Assembly (NCBI RefSeq): GCF_964355755.1
Contig: NC_092671.1
Coordinates: 12,051,001-12,115,000 of the forward strand
Direction: 5' to 3'
Source: Antedon mediterranea
Taxonomy: Eukaryota > Echinodermata > Crinoidea > Comatulida > Antedonidae
Length of the DNA stretch: 64,000 nt
The notes beneath the pieces are model-generated. The model did no database searches and was not told the DNA's origin. It saw only the letters and a program-made list of their open reading frames with translations. Of the stretch, positions 33,330-45,249 are shown piece after piece. Position 1 is the first letter of the stretch. Each line of letters begins with the position of its first letter. The position numbers and the translations under genes are program-made.

Positions 33330-33393
33330 CAGACAGCTGAGGCTTGCCATACAGACAGCTGAGGCTTGCCATACAGACAGCTGAGGCTTGCCA
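33330..33393. repeat. 22-bp tandem repeat, three copies
   Basis: CAGACAGCTGAGGCTTGCCATA repeated three times (last copy incomplete). It borders the left end of the segmental duplication. Confidence 0.9.
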
Positions 33394-33778
33394 GACATAC
33401 CTAGTCCAATGTACCGTTTTATTTCATTTTCAAAAATTTATAATTTTATTTCAGTTATGTTTGACATCCCAACGCGATTTCATGCGGTAGTTCCATGCCA
33501 TTTGATATTGAGCTCCTTGATGTTTCTACATTATTTACGAAAGTGCTCCACCCTCCTTCTGTTTTGTTTTGCTGCTTTTGTAGGACGACATGTAATTTGG
33601 CAGCTATTCTACGTGATAGTGCTTTTATATAGGTCTGATTTGCTTTTTAAAATAAAGGACTATTAGTGCCTATTATAACAAATATTCTGATTTAGAATTT
33701 TACACCCGGGAAGTGCGAGTGATTTGTGCACAACTTAGTGTGTATTATTTATATCCCATAACGTCTTTATCCAGTTTT

Positions 33779-33825
33779 TTATTGTCCAACTCTATAAGTA
33801 TCTGCTCTGTTCGCATAAAATCTAG
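33779..33825 (-). CDS. Candidate 47-nt last exon of a peptide gene
   Basis: After a clean acceptor (GTTTTCGTTTTACAG) the phase-1 frame encodes 15 residues, (A)RFYANRADTYRVGQ, then TAA. Its length, 47 nt, and phase equal those of the last exons at 35706, 38693 and 43368. It lies downstream of the acidic exon 3 of M2 and could be an alternative or relic last exon of that gene. No transcript evidence is available from sequence alone. Confidence 0.4.
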
Positions 33826-34122
33826 CTGTAAAACGAAAACAAATCAGTGTATTAGAGTCTATTTTAATGCTTAGATAAAAGCAATGAAGAACAATTTCTT
33901 CTGCCTAACATTGATTATGGCCTGTGGCTTATCGTAATCATTTCAACTACTGTCAATCGATGTAGAGGCTTACATTCAAAATAACCATCGAATATTAAGT
34001 TTACAGTTTTACCGTAAATAATTACATTCATCAACCGTTTTACTAAATATTACGCGACAACTAATTGTCTGACACTGACTGTATTGCCTAAATTGATCAT
34101 TATTATAATAATTAATTACGAA

Positions 34123-34891
34123 CTAACGGTCAATTCTCGGTTCTTCTTCCACCTCATAATATTGCACAGGTTCTGGTTCTGCGATTAACAAAAAGATTAA
34201 ATCAACGTCAATGAATTTAGAACTAGAATATTCCATTATCAACATATCGTAAATGTGGGAAAACTTTGTCCCCTGTTAATGGTGACAACGACAACTTACC
34301 GACCGGAAAATTAATACATGTAATCTTTTCATCATAGAAAAAACACATTCCGTTTTCTTTACATGGATTGGGATGACATGGATCGTCTACGAAGAAAAAA
34401 AGATAAATTCAGCATTATTAAAGCATAATATTGAAATATCAAAACTGTGTGTCTTTATGTCCCTGTTACTGTAGACTAATCGTGGGTTACAATTGTAAAT
34501 AAAATGCATCATAAAACATCGCATTATTCGAGATAGGCCTAATACCACTGTAGTAAAGTTTTAATACTGTATGTTATTCCATGGCTGGTCACTCCAACAT
34601 GGTTTTAAAAGAAAAGTTAGAGTAAATGTGAAATACAATTTCATCAATCCAAATGCAATTGGCAAAATATGTGTACTTAGTATAATGAATGGCTACAGAG
34701 CCACTAATAGTGATACGTCGTTGACTGTGTATAACATCCTGAGAACGACATGAAATTAGTTGACAGATTTAATTTACACCAATATTTATTGGACTAGAAG
34801 TAGGTATCGGTAACTCTCACTAACCTGCGCTAGACAACTCGACGGTTACATACACAAACATGAATATAAGAATAATTGACAATCGAAACAT
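34123..34891 (-). CDS. M2: secreted cysteine-rich peptide (intact, three exons)
   Basis: Join of 34825-34891, 34300-34386 and 34123-34178 on the minus strand gives 69 residues. Exon 1: signal peptide starting MFRLSIILIFMFVYV and ending VELSSA. Exon 2: DDPCHPNPCKENGMC then FFYDEKITCINFPV, with spacing C-x4-C-x5-C-x8-C like the first half of an EGF domain. Exon 3: an acidic tail EPEPVQYYEVEEEPRIDR. Both introns are phase 1 with standard GT...AG ends (donors GTTAGT and GTAAGT). The product should be secreted as a peptide of about 47 residues with two possible disulfides. Receptor, activity and expression are unknown. It is the reference copy for this family because nothing is broken. Confidence 0.7.
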
Positions 34892-35705
34892 CTTGCAGAA
34901 AGAAGTCTATATTAAGAGGAATACGTGAAGAAAAACAAATACTGCAAATGTTAAGAATGATGACAATATAGATCACAAATACAACAATATTGAAAACATG
35001 GAATAATGTAAAAATGTAAACTGTTAATTAGATCTAAATAGAATATTTACTCACCTTAGTCGTTAATAGGTAATTTGTATCGTTACGCAAGCTCTCCGTA
35101 GACTAAAAGGTGTGGACATGTAAACTGGTATTTTATCATCTCATCACGCATAGGTTTTAATATATTAATATTAACGGTTATAATAGCAATATTAGCAATA
35201 CAAATATACATACAGCTGTTTTACAATTAGATTAATAAAACGTCAAATAAATTACATCCCGTTCTTTTTTTTCATTTATTTTTTGTTTAATCTTCTTTAT
35301 AGAGGGTGACTCTAAACAGTATATGCTGACAATCAATTGCTTATCGATGATGTTAGCGCTTTCCACTTTAATTCGATTGTAGGTAATTTTAAAAAACAGT
35401 TCAAACAATTAAGTTGACTCAGGTTTCAAGTCGTATCATGTAATAATCGTTTATGATGATGATGGTAGAGCTAATAGAAATTTAAGAAATAAAAACCACA
35501 TATAGTTTTGATTTTGTTATTTTATTAGATTTATTATATATTATTTATATGTCATGTAGTTAAAATCAGTGAGTTCTGCTTGAAATCCCAATTTCCTACG
35601 GTAATAGTCCCTACTATCCGGGAAATTTGAGTGATGTGCATAACTTAGTCTATGTAGGCTATGTATGACATATTTCAAAACTTCTTATTCACACCGTCTG
35701 TTTTA

Positions 35706-36836
35706 CTATCCGTTAGCTCTGTTAACGTCGTGTATGTTGTGATTAAATAAATCTGTAATAAAAACAAAACCAGTGTAATACTGTGCGAGTGCATTATCAT
35801 CAACTCAATGACAATTTTCAATTTTCCTTATTAAAAATTACATTACTCACTAAATGTTATGTAATTACACATATCATTTAGGTTTATAGAATCTTTAAAT
35901 TTCTGTTAATGTTTGTAAATTTGGAATTGAAACATATTGTTTGTATTAAAATGAAATTAAATATGAAAAAGGTAGCCTATAAACAGCTCATTAACCCCCC
36001 AAAAAGCTGAAAAGGTATATCACTCCTCCCTGGGTATACGAACAACGACTTACCAATATACGTACTGGTAATCGGTTCACATACGGCATTTCCATTTAAC
36101 ATGTAACATACTTCCGACGTCTCACATGTATTGGAATGGAGAGGACATGGCACTGTAGTAATACAAAAATATCAAGGTATCGTTTCAAACTTTGTCTTCT
36201 GTCAGCAATGGTGAATATTAATGGGGTATCACATTAATCAGAACGACGACTTGGGACAAGAAATTCATACCAAACTTTAGACGATTAATCTAAGATAGCC
36301 TAATCATTGTAAATAAATTCTTACTTATAGCCGTACATTCAACTTGTCTTTGAACTAACACATGTCATCATTCCAACATGGGTCGTAACAAAGATAAGAT
36401 ATTAAATGTGAAATACACTAGTTTACATCAATCCAAATACAAATTAACTAAATATTTGTATATGGTAAGATTTGACAAATTTAATTTTCATGGAAACCTA
36501 AAACGACGTTATATCAAACCACTTTTTATTTCTGTTTTCGACAGACTATTATTAGGCCTAGCCTATATGCTCTCTCCGTTTACAAACAATCTCTGGATCC
36601 GCCTCTGACGCACTGGTGCACCTTCAGTCAGACCATGGAGGAAAAAATAATCTGTAAATTGTAATCTGTAACTTATCTTTAAATGTTTGCAAATTGTCCC
36701 TAATTGCCAGAATATAAGAATTTGACAGCTCTTTAATACTTGTAAATCATTTGTAAAGAAATGCTTACGTGCACCCAGAAAATTCGACGTTTACATACAA
36801 AAACATGAATATTAGAATAGTTGACAATCAAAACAT
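35706..36836 (-). pseudogene. M3: peptide gene with nonsense mutation in the signal exon
   Basis: Exon 1 (36769-36836) aligns with M2, but codon 3 is TGA where M2 has CGA, and the exon is one base longer, ending with a GTAAGC donor out of phase. Exon 2 (36054-36152) is intact: VPCPLHSNTCETSEVCYMLN followed by GNAVCEPITSTYI, spacing x6, x5, x8. Exon 3 (35706-35752) is the 47-nt type: DLFNHNIHDVNRANG-stop. The cysteine exon is preserved despite the broken signal exon, so a different upstream exon might be used; otherwise it is a young pseudogene. Confidence 0.6.
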
Positions 36837-37843
36837 CGCAGAGAGAAATCTAAGAAATGTGAATATAAGACATTATTTTTAAAGTACACACATGAAATTG
36901 TCTGTTACTGTATAAAACAGTTTATCTCCAACCGTGAACAATAAGTTACAGGCAATATGTTTCATGACTCAATATAATCTTTGACAATTACCCTCTCCCT
37001 AATTGTGTGAAATCCTTGATCAAAGTAAAAAAAAGTGAACGCGCAAAAAGCCCTTAGAATTTCAACGAAAATGTACATAGGCCTACTATTCTCCAGATTT
37101 GCAATAAAGTCATAGATCCATATTCATTCACGGACCAAATATTTGGAACGCGCTCTATAAAACCAATAAATTAAAATCCCAATACTCTTTTGAAAAAAGA
37201 AACTAAAGAAATGACATTGAGTACATGTATGTATAGTGCCTCCGGGGGACAAACAGTCTCATGTCCTTTTATACCAAACCTGTAGTCCAATGTACAATTT
37301 TATGTCATTTTAGAAATTTAGAATTTTATTTCAGTTATGTTTGACATCCCAACGCGATTTCCTGCGGTAGTTCCATGCCATTTGATATTGAGCTCCTCGA
37401 TGTTTCTACATTATTTACGAAAGTGCTCCACCATCCTCCTGTTTTGTTTTGCCGCTTTTGTAAGCTATTCCACGTGATAGTGCTTTTATATAGGTCTGAT
37501 TTGTTTTTTAAATAAAAGACTATTAGTGCCTATTATAACAAATATTCTGATTTAAAAGGAATTGTACATCCGGGAAGGGCGAGTGATTTGTGCACAACTT
37601 ATGTATGTTGTGTGTATTATTTATATTCTATAATTCCATTCCATTGATTATGGCCTGTAGCTTATCATAATCATTTAAACCACTGTCAGTCGATGTAAAG
37701 GCTTACATTCAAAATATCCATCGAATATTAAGTTTACAGTTTTTACCGTAAATAATTACATTCACCAATGGTTTTACTAAATATTGCGTGACAACTAATT
37801 GTCTGGCACTGACTTTATAGCCTAAATTGATATAATATATAAT

Positions 37844-37884
<41 letters not shown>

Positions 37885-37928
37885 AATAATAATAACAATA
37901 ATAACACTCATAATAATAATATAATAAT

Positions 37929-37994
37929 CTATAATAATCTCCGTTCTTCTTCCACCTCATAAAACATGAATAGAATAATTGACAATCGAAACAT
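37929..37994 (-). pseudogene. M2': signal exon fused to acidic tail by deletion
   Basis: A single 21-codon frame MFRLSIILFM-FYEVEEERRLL-stop joins the first 10 residues of the M-type signal peptide to the end of the acidic exon-3 sequence of M2. Compared with 33400-35900, about 700 bp carrying the rest of exon 1, exon 2 and the exon 3 start have been deleted. The product would lack cysteines and a complete signal peptide, so it is probably non-functional. Confidence 0.65.
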
Positions 37995-38692
37995 CTTGTA
38001 GAAAGAAGTCTATATTAAGAGAAGTAAGTGAATAAAAACAAATATGATGATAATATGGATCACAAATACAACAATATTGAAAACATTAAATAATGTAAAC
38101 TGTTAATTAGATCTGAGTAGAATGTTTACTCACCTTAGTTATACAGGTAATTTGTATCGTTACGCAATCTCTCAGTAGACTAAAATGTGTGGACATGTAA
38201 ACTGGTGTTTTATTATCTCATCACGCATAATATATTAATACTAATTCTTATATTAGAAGGATTAGCAGCAATACATACATGCATCTGCTTTACAATTAGA
38301 ATAATAAAACGCTTATCAAATTAATTACATCCCAGTTTTTCTCGACTTTTTAAAAATGTATTTTTTATTTTGGCATAAATTGATCATTATCATAATAATT
38401 AATTACGAACTGTAGCACACAATTTAAACTATTTTAACCCGAGTCAACTTAAAAGTTGGCTTAGGTTTTCAAGTTGTTTGTAATCTTGAACTTGTTATTG
38501 TATTAGACCAGGTCAATATGTCAGAAATTAGAATCAGTGAGTTCTGCTTAAAATCCCAACCCGATTTGCTACGGTACGGTAATAGTTCCTATAGGCCTAT
38601 CCGGGAAATGCACAACATAGTCTATGTAGGCCTACTAAATATCTTAAACTTATGAAATATTTCATAAATTCTTATTCACACCGTCTGTTTTA

Positions 38693-38739
38693 TTATCTTT
38701 TAGCTCTGTTAACGTCGTGTAAGTTGCGATTCAATGAAG
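38693..38739 (-). pseudogene. 47-nt last exon, second copy
   Basis: Acceptor TTTTTATTACAG, then phase-1 frame (A)SLNRNLHDVNRAKR-stop. Paralogous to the M3 last exon (LFNHNIHDVNRANG). No matching exon 1 or exon 2 remains just upstream, where a LINE remnant sits instead, so it is an orphan exon. Confidence 0.5.
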
Positions 38740-38889
38740 CTGTAATAAAAACAAAATCAGTGTAATACTTGATATCAGTGCATTATCATCAAATCAATTT
38801 TACTTTATAAAACTTACGTTACTCACATTTATTTTTTGATTGTAAAAGCGCTTTATAAATCGAACATTTTAGGGTGTTTGATTCAATGT

Positions 38890-39470
38890 AATTTGTCATG
38901 GGACAAACAAGTCGACTTGATACTGTATCGAATTGTAACTGTCTCATAGGTCTGATACGACTAATAACATCGAATGCTTCTAAAGAAGTAGCTCTGCACC
39001 TTTATAAGTCACTTGTCCTACCTTGTTTGTATTATTGTTCCCCAGTCTGGTGAGTGTATCTTAAGAAACACATTCATCAGTTTTGGTACAGCGGAGAGCT
39101 ACTTGCATGATACTTAGGAAAAGATACTTGGAACAATCGTATTTCAACAGAAGAATGGAGTAAGGTCTATTGTCTGTCGAAAATAGACGTGCTTTCATTA
39201 ATATGTCCTTTATTGCCAAATTACTTATTTCTCATAGATCTGATTTTATGAGCAATTTTATTGAATCTTTTGTTATTAACAAGATGCATCAAGATGTCAC
39301 TTACGTTTCATCATGGTATCGCTAGGAATGATGCGTACAAATATTCCGGAGTTATTTGTTTTCCAAAGGCCTTTTCTGTACTCTATGTGGGGATTCGTAA
39401 TTATGTCATTGAAGAGCCTTTCCATAAGTTTAAAGCCAGTTTAAAACAATTTTATACTGATGTTTAATTT
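38890..39470 (+). pseudogene. LINE RT C-terminal remnant
   Basis: With frameshifts, the plus strand reads ASKEVALHLYKSLVLPCLYY, CSPVW, then a region ending FHHGIARNDAYKYSGVI and FHKFKASLKQFYTD-stop. 'L..LY.SLVLP.L.Y.SPVW' and the closing 'FK..L..FY' are common to CR1/L2/RTE-type RT C-termini. Heavily decayed. Confidence 0.6.
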
Positions 39471-39831
39471 TGTAAATATAATGATGAATGTACAATAATC
39501 TATTTTTATAATACAAGTATCTATTTTTATAAATCAATCTTTAATGTACAATAATCCTTCTTTTTTTTTTATTATATAAGCATCTATTTTTGCAATTGAT
39601 TATGACCTGTGGCTTATCATAGTCATTTCAACCACTTTCAATCCATATTTTACAAGTAAAATATCAATCGAACGAACTTGTGTTTTACACTGTAAAAATC
39701 TGTACAGTAAAGTTTTTCGACCGTAAAAAAATTACATCCAGCAACAATTTTACTAATTATCTATCTGCAGGCTTGTTTGGTACTGACTGTAATGGCCAAA
39801 ATTGATCATTATTATAATAATTAATTATGAA

Positions 39832-40572
39832 CTAACTGTCAATTCTCGGTTCTTTAGCCTCAGGTTTTAGCTCAGGTTCTTGTGCTGTGGTTAACAAAAA
39901 GATAGAATCAACATCAATGAATCTTAAACTAGAATATTCAATTATCAACGTATCGTAATTGTGGGACTACTTTGACGACTTACCAATCGGATTACGAATA
40001 CATTCAACACTTTTACCATAGGGACAACATGTTTTGTTTTCTTTACATGAATTTGAATCATCACATTTACCGGCTACGGATAAAAAAGGATATATGAATC
40101 AGCATTAATAATGCATAATATTGAAATATCAAAACTGTTTGTCTTTATATTCCTGTTATTGTAGGCCTACACTAATCGTGGGTTACAATTGTAAATAAAA
40201 TGCATCATAAAACATCGCATTATTCGAGATATACCACTATATTAACGTTTCAATACTGTATGTTATTTCATGGATGGTCACTCCAACATGGTTTTGAAAG
40301 AAAAGTTAGAGTAAATGTGAAATACAATTTCATCAATCCAAATGGAATTGACAAAATATGGGTATTTAGTATAATGAATGGCTACAAAGCCACTAATTGT
40401 GATACGTCGTCGACTGTGTATAACATCCTGAGAATGACATGAAATTAGTTGACAGATTTAATTTACACCAATATTCATTGGACTAGAAGTAGGTATCGGT
40501 AACTCTCACTAACTTGCGCTCGACGGTTACATACAAAAACATGAATATAAGAATAATTGACAATCGAATCAT
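39832..40572 (-). pseudogene. M4: peptide gene with 8-bp deletion in the signal exon
   Basis: Exon 1 (40514-40572) begins MIRLSIILIFMFLYVTVE and lacks the 8 bases TTGTCTAG present in M1 and M2, so the exon ends in phase 2 and runs into a stop when joined to exon 2. Exon 2 (39984-40073) is intact: AGKCDDSNSCKENKTCCPYG, KSVECIRNPI, with an additional fifth cysteine. Exon 3 (39832-39884) encodes AQEPELKPEAKEPRIDS-stop. The two downstream exons show no damage, suggesting that loss was recent. Confidence 0.65.
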
Positions 40573-41254
40573 CTTGCAGAAATAAATCTAGCACTAATAA
40601 TAAGTAGTCACTAAGTGAAGAAAAACAAAATGTAAAAGTTCAAAATAATGTACACAAAAATTAGTACAAAAATTGTGTTCTTTTGAAAACATTATATTTA
40701 TAATATATATTATATAATATAATATATAATATTTATAATAATAAATATAATGAAGATCTCAACCGATTCTCTGTACTGTGTCTAGATTTGTCCATTATAG
40801 GAATATTTGCGTTTTACATGTTTCTCTTTGCTATCATAACCTTACATGAAACAGGCACCACATGTAATACAAATGAGATAGGCCTACTGTATTACCTAAC
40901 AAATTAAAACATATAACAAAAGACATTGATTGGATACCGGCGGCGGGCAAATAAAAAAAAAACAATTCTTACTAGTTAAACAAGTTGATTGTCAATTATT
41001 TTTAATTTATGCAGATATAGGCCTAAGTTGCCGTTTTGTTTGTTGAAATTTGAATTGTTTTTTTTGTTTTCAATCATCATTTATCTTAAGTCGGTTTGTC
41101 CCACTTCTTTATTTCTTCCAAATAATGAACATGGTACAAGACAATAAATACATAGCAGACAATGTACCGTTAAACCATGGAGCTATAGATTCATGGTTAA
41201 ACAACCCAATGTCTGGACATCTAAGATTAATCTTTTATAATAATATTGTAGTCA
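40573..41254. other. Upstream flank of M4
   Basis: Contains the flank shared with M1 (40630-40900) and an AT palindromic stretch at 40688-40745. The plus-strand frame at 41050-41397 lacks recognisable motifs and overlaps a duplicated non-coding block, so I do not call it. Confidence 0.45.
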
Positions 41255-41880
41255 TGGTATTCATATTTTCAACCCAAAAGTGTGTTTCTAACCTATGTTG
41301 TAAATTACTTCCGAAACCCATTTTAGAAGATATTCGTTTTTCTTTGGTATGTCACTCATGGTATGACATTTATAATTACCGTATTTATTCGGATTGACGT
41401 TTGCAGAACGAGCAGTAATAAATGTATGCTGCAGCAGACACTGGTTGTGGGCTACCATGGTCTATTAATAGGCCTATAATCATTTTATGTATAAATCTAA
41501 ATAATTATTGCATGTGTTGAAATTTTATTGATACCGTAAGCAAAAATTACGATACAAACAAAAATTGATTTAATGAGATAATAATCATATAGGCCTAAGC
41601 ATTAACAAAACTGAACATTGTTTTTCAAATTCATTTATAGATAATTTAAAAAAACAGTTTACCATATGCCTATTTTGTCAATAAAACAGATGGTCATATT
41701 AACATATAACACAGTATTCAATATTTATAATTATAGGCTTTACATGATAATTGTTATGCACCTTTGACAAACATGTTTATTTTTAATGACTGTTTTTGAG
41801 CGCCGTAACAAATAAAAATATGATTATGAAATAAAGTTTGAACTGAATAACTCTGAATAATTAATTGTTTTAATTGGAGT
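41255..41880. repeat. Duplicated flank upstream of P1 (partner 47455-48200)
   Basis: Shared blocks: GGTATTCATATTTTCAA, TTTTGAGCGCCGTAACAAA, GAATAACTCTGAATAATTAA. The partner lies upstream of P2, so the P1 and P2 loci are duplicates including 5' flank. Confidence 0.7.
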
Positions 41881-41919
41881 GTTGCATGACAACACTGCAA
41901 CGACGCATCACTCGTATAG

Positions 41920-41967
41920 TGACACATTCATTAACAAACACCTGTCATACATCTTACCTTTTATCAG
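41920..41967 (+). promoter_or_regulatory. Candidate 5'-UTR exon end of P1
   Basis: TTTTATCAG/GTATGT at 41959-41973 resembles the CATCAG/GTATG donors at 51526, 55572 and 56660, which lie upstream of other plus-strand members. This suggests that plus-strand genes start with a non-coding exon. The start of the exon cannot be placed. Confidence 0.35.
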
Positions 41968-42380
41968 GTATGTAAAACTTTATATTTACTCTTTCATATT
42001 CAAATCATTTTTGTTAATGAAGACAACATCATAGGCCATATCTGCTACCATAGCCTCAATATATATGTGACAATTTATTATAGAATATGCTTACGATACT
42101 AGACAAATTAAGGCATTAGGCCAATATGGAGATACAGTCCAGAGAATCGAGTAACGCGATGGTGACGGAGAAACTGTATTGTGATATGATGATGACGACG
42201 ACAGTCAAAGGCGACCATGATTTGGTGGTGGTGATAACAATAAATTCTAAAAAAATAATTCCCTAATTTCTTTATTTTATTGTTTTTTCGCACACGTCAT
42301 TTGATGAGATGTTGCATAAAACGTTGCTTATTATTCGTTACCGTATTTTGTATCTCTAACAGGTTTCTAACATTTAAAAG

Positions 42381-43414
42381 ATGGTTCGAATTTTGATTGC
42401 TTTGTACGTGTTTCTGTTTTTAAACAACGTAATGTTAGAGGCTGCTGGTGGTTAGTAATTATGATTATTATTATTTTTTTACATTTTGTAGGCCTAAGCC
42501 AAATTTTTTATTTTTTTTTAGAGGGTAACCCTCTCAGAAATTACATTTATAACATATAAAATTACACATCCTCATATGTAAGTGTGTGTATTCCAAAACA
42601 ACGTTCAATAAATTTGGCAAGCTATGCCGTTTCATTTTTTTTGTAGTTTTAATTGTTTAATTTTCTTTATATAGATTCAAAACCATGCGACCCAAATCCA
42701 TGTGAATTCACTTGTAATGAGCTTAAAAGTGGAGACCAGGGTTACACATGCACCAAACCTACAAAACTTAAATCTAAGTCACGTACGATTTGTTTGAATT
42801 GATTAAACTTTAATTAGGCCTACATCACATCTTGAGAACGAGTCGCACTGTAAATAATTTTAAATTAAATAAATAATCACGACGCATTTGGTCATCGTCG
42901 CTTGTGATTGGTCAACTCACTTGAGTTGCGTCTATATATGTCACTGCGTTGCGTCCAAGAGAGCTTTTGTGAAATTAACAACCAAATTCAATTCATGGTT
43001 GGAAAGGGCAGTTATATTAACATTTCAATTATAACCACAAGTATTCTCCAGATGCATACAGTAACCAGTATCATGATTACTACCATACTTTTTACTTGGC
43101 AAAATATAGTATAGTACTTTCTTTGTATGTTAGCACGGTACCGCCTACAATTTTCAAATTATTATTCTGAAAATGTCGGTGTAATGTATACTTACAGAAC
43201 ATGCCTATTGAAATTCAAGAAAATTGGTTTGTTATAAAATTTATATTCTTTTAACATGGTCCGAAATATCAACATGCGTCCTCTGTTTCAATATTATATT
43301 TATATTTTTTTAAGTACTTCACTCAGTTTCTGAGTGCTTTCATTTATTATTTCAATGATTCTTTTAGATCTTAATGCGATGTTCATCAGTAGGGGTGATG
43401 CTAAACACGATTAG
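42381..43414 (+). CDS. P1: secreted cysteine-rich peptide ending in an RGD-containing tail
   Basis: Join of 42381-42450, 42675-42782 and 43368-43414. Exon 1 encodes a signal peptide MVRILIALYVFLFLNNVM. Exon 2, after acceptor TTTCTTTATATAG, encodes DSKPCDPNPCEFTCNELK and SGDQGYTCTKPTKLKSKS, with spacing C-x4-C-x3-C-x11-C. Exon 3, after acceptor GATTCTTTTAG, encodes LNAMFISRGDAKHD-stop. All joints are phase 1; the exon-2 donor taken here is GTACGA at 42783, the weakest part of the model, because reading on would stop at 42800. An AATAAA lies near 43546. The tail has an RGD tripeptide, a classical integrin ligand motif, but whether it acts as such is unknown. Confidence 0.6.
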
Positions 43415-43945
43415 AAGTAATTCTGATCCAGCTGTACTATGCAAGCCATAGTACAAATACAGAAACGAAGCACAATAGGAGAATGGTCGATAACGCCTTT
43501 GCAAATGTATTCTTATTGATATTATATTAAAGTATATGAAAGAAAATAAATGCAACAAAACTATTCTTAGGCCTATTGTCAATGTGTATTTTTTAATTTT
43601 GCCGAGGAGTCCGTGCTAAAAAAACAACAGTAACTAATTATAATTAAAGTAAATCAAAAGGCATTTCATTTACATAATTTTACATTGTTTGCCACAACTT
43701 TGTCAGTAATGGTGACTGTTGATAGAAATCAATTATCACACTCATTTTGGACTAGAACTCATGGTCCTACAAAAAATGCATAGCATTGTCAGACTATATC
43801 GTAAATGAATATCTTAGATTACCTTACCTTGATCAAAGTATAACCTAAGATAACGTGTTATGTTTGACAACTCTGTGCAATACCTGTGAACTTAACATTT
43901 AAAAGTATAGGCCTATGTTAGGGATATACGAATTCTCACTACGGT

Positions 43946-44018
43946 AACTTTTGCTAGAAAACTCGACGTCGATAGTTACATACAACAACATGAATAAAAT
44001 AATTGGCAATCAAAGGAT
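43946..44018 (-). pseudogene. M5: decayed signal exon
   Basis: The minus strand matches the M-type exon 1 (GATTGCCAATTATTTTATTC, then CATGTTGTTGTATGTAAC, and GTCGAGTTTTCTAGC) and its 5' side (TTTCTGCA), but the start codon region reads ATCC in place of ATG and codon 3 is a stop. No cysteine exon is recognisable downstream. A relic. Confidence 0.5.
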
Positions 44019-44313
44019 TGTGCAGAAAGTCTATGAGAAGTGTTTGAAGAAATGATTTTTAGTTATGAATATTGACGGCAATAAAGAACACAAGTAAAAT
44101 TAACTGTCTTCTTTATTTATCGTTGAACATGTGAAATAAGTTACGGTATCTAGGCCTAAAATAATAGTAAATTGTTAAACAGATCTGAAATAAAAATGTA
44201 CTTACTTTGTATCGTTATTCAATTCAATTTCAAAATGGCCGATATATAAATTGTGTTTTATCAGGGAAACTGAGTAAATTGTATTATCTCATTATTCATC
44301 TTGTAATACAAAC

Positions 44314-44396
<83 letters not shown>

Positions 44397-45249
44397 TTGT
44401 TTATTAATTCCCTATTGAAAGAAAATTAATTCATGGCACAAAACAGTTGAAGAAACTGTCAATTGTTAATGTTTTAAAACAGTCTCGACATTTTATCGAC
44501 TCTTTTGGTAGTTTCTACGTACAATTGAAATAAGTGATGATTTTGATTGACAATATTGTCAATTTATGTCTATTTTTATTAGACCTATAGTGGTTTCTTT
44601 TTACAGTTGATAAGTAGCAACTTATTTAGTCAGTGACGACGAAAAGTCAACCAGTCAAATGTTCCTTTCCAAGTCTCAAGTTATTGTCTTTATGTCATTA
44701 AGTACGTTTTAATTTTTTGTCTGAATCATCTGATCTAAACTATCGGAAACGAACAAGGAATAACAAAAGTAAAACTGTTACAGTGCTAATATTTTATTCC
44801 TGTTATCGTAAGTATTTTATAATTTTCATTTATACTCTTAGGCCTATGTTAATTACGATTTTAATGTCGAAAAGTGAGAACAGTTAGATGGTCATGGCGC
44901 AAAGATTTAGTTAACCATTTCTAGCAGCATCAGCCCAATTGGAATAGAGTGAACCTGAAGAAAGATAAAAATGAGTACTTTGAAAGAAGCTCTGGGTTTG
45001 TTTATTGTGCAATAGAAAATTGTAATAAAATTCTCCCGAATATGGTGAAGCAGAATGCAGAGTGTCGTGAAATCAGGTTTTTTTTAAAGTCGTGGGATAC
45101 AGGAAATTCACCAACATTTTTGTCAATTTGGGGAATTGTTCGTAAGAAATCTAAAGAACAATCGTTTTATTTACGAAGTATTTTTATTATAAATATTTAT
45201 ACGGTTAACGATTGTTGAGATCAATAAAATCGCATCAAAAATTCCTTAC
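44019..45249. other. Non-coding, with microsatellite
   Basis: Holds a long TA dinucleotide repeat (44315-44394). On the minus strand, a TTCTTTAG acceptor near 45155 followed by DFLRTIPQIDKNVGEF could be a further exon of M6, but nothing supports it strongly. Otherwise nothing seen. Confidence 0.45.
44315..44394. repeat. TA microsatellite
   Basis: Forty TA repeats in a row. Likely length-polymorphic. Confidence 0.95.

Larger units (their letters stand above)
33400..35900. repeat. Segmental duplication, left member (partner 37280-38830)
   Basis: Shared blocks include GACATCCCAACGCGATTT, GGTAGTTCCATGCCATTTGA, the M2 exon-3/exon-1 flanks and the 47-nt exon. The right member lacks about 700 bp corresponding to 34160-34870. 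The duplication contains peptide-gene exons on both sides, so it is one of the ways the cluster grew. Confidence 0.8.
37280..38830. repeat. Segmental duplication, right member (partner 33400-35900)
   Basis: Colinear with the left member from GACATCCCAACGCGATTT through the exon at 38693, but with an internal deletion and an added TAA/TAATAA microsatellite at about 37845-37935. Contains the fused mini-gene M2' and the second 47-nt exon. Confidence 0.8.

Noticed and set aside
34571-34753. Plus-strand frame starting MLFHGWSLQHGF, conserved at 40200-40442.
   Set aside because: It lies in intron 1 of M2 and M4 on the opposite strand. The similarity follows from gene duplication, and in M1 and M0 the frame is broken.
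41050-41397. 115-codon plus-strand frame as a gene.
   Set aside because: The second half is part of a duplicated non-coding flank (47455 onwards) where the frame is not kept.
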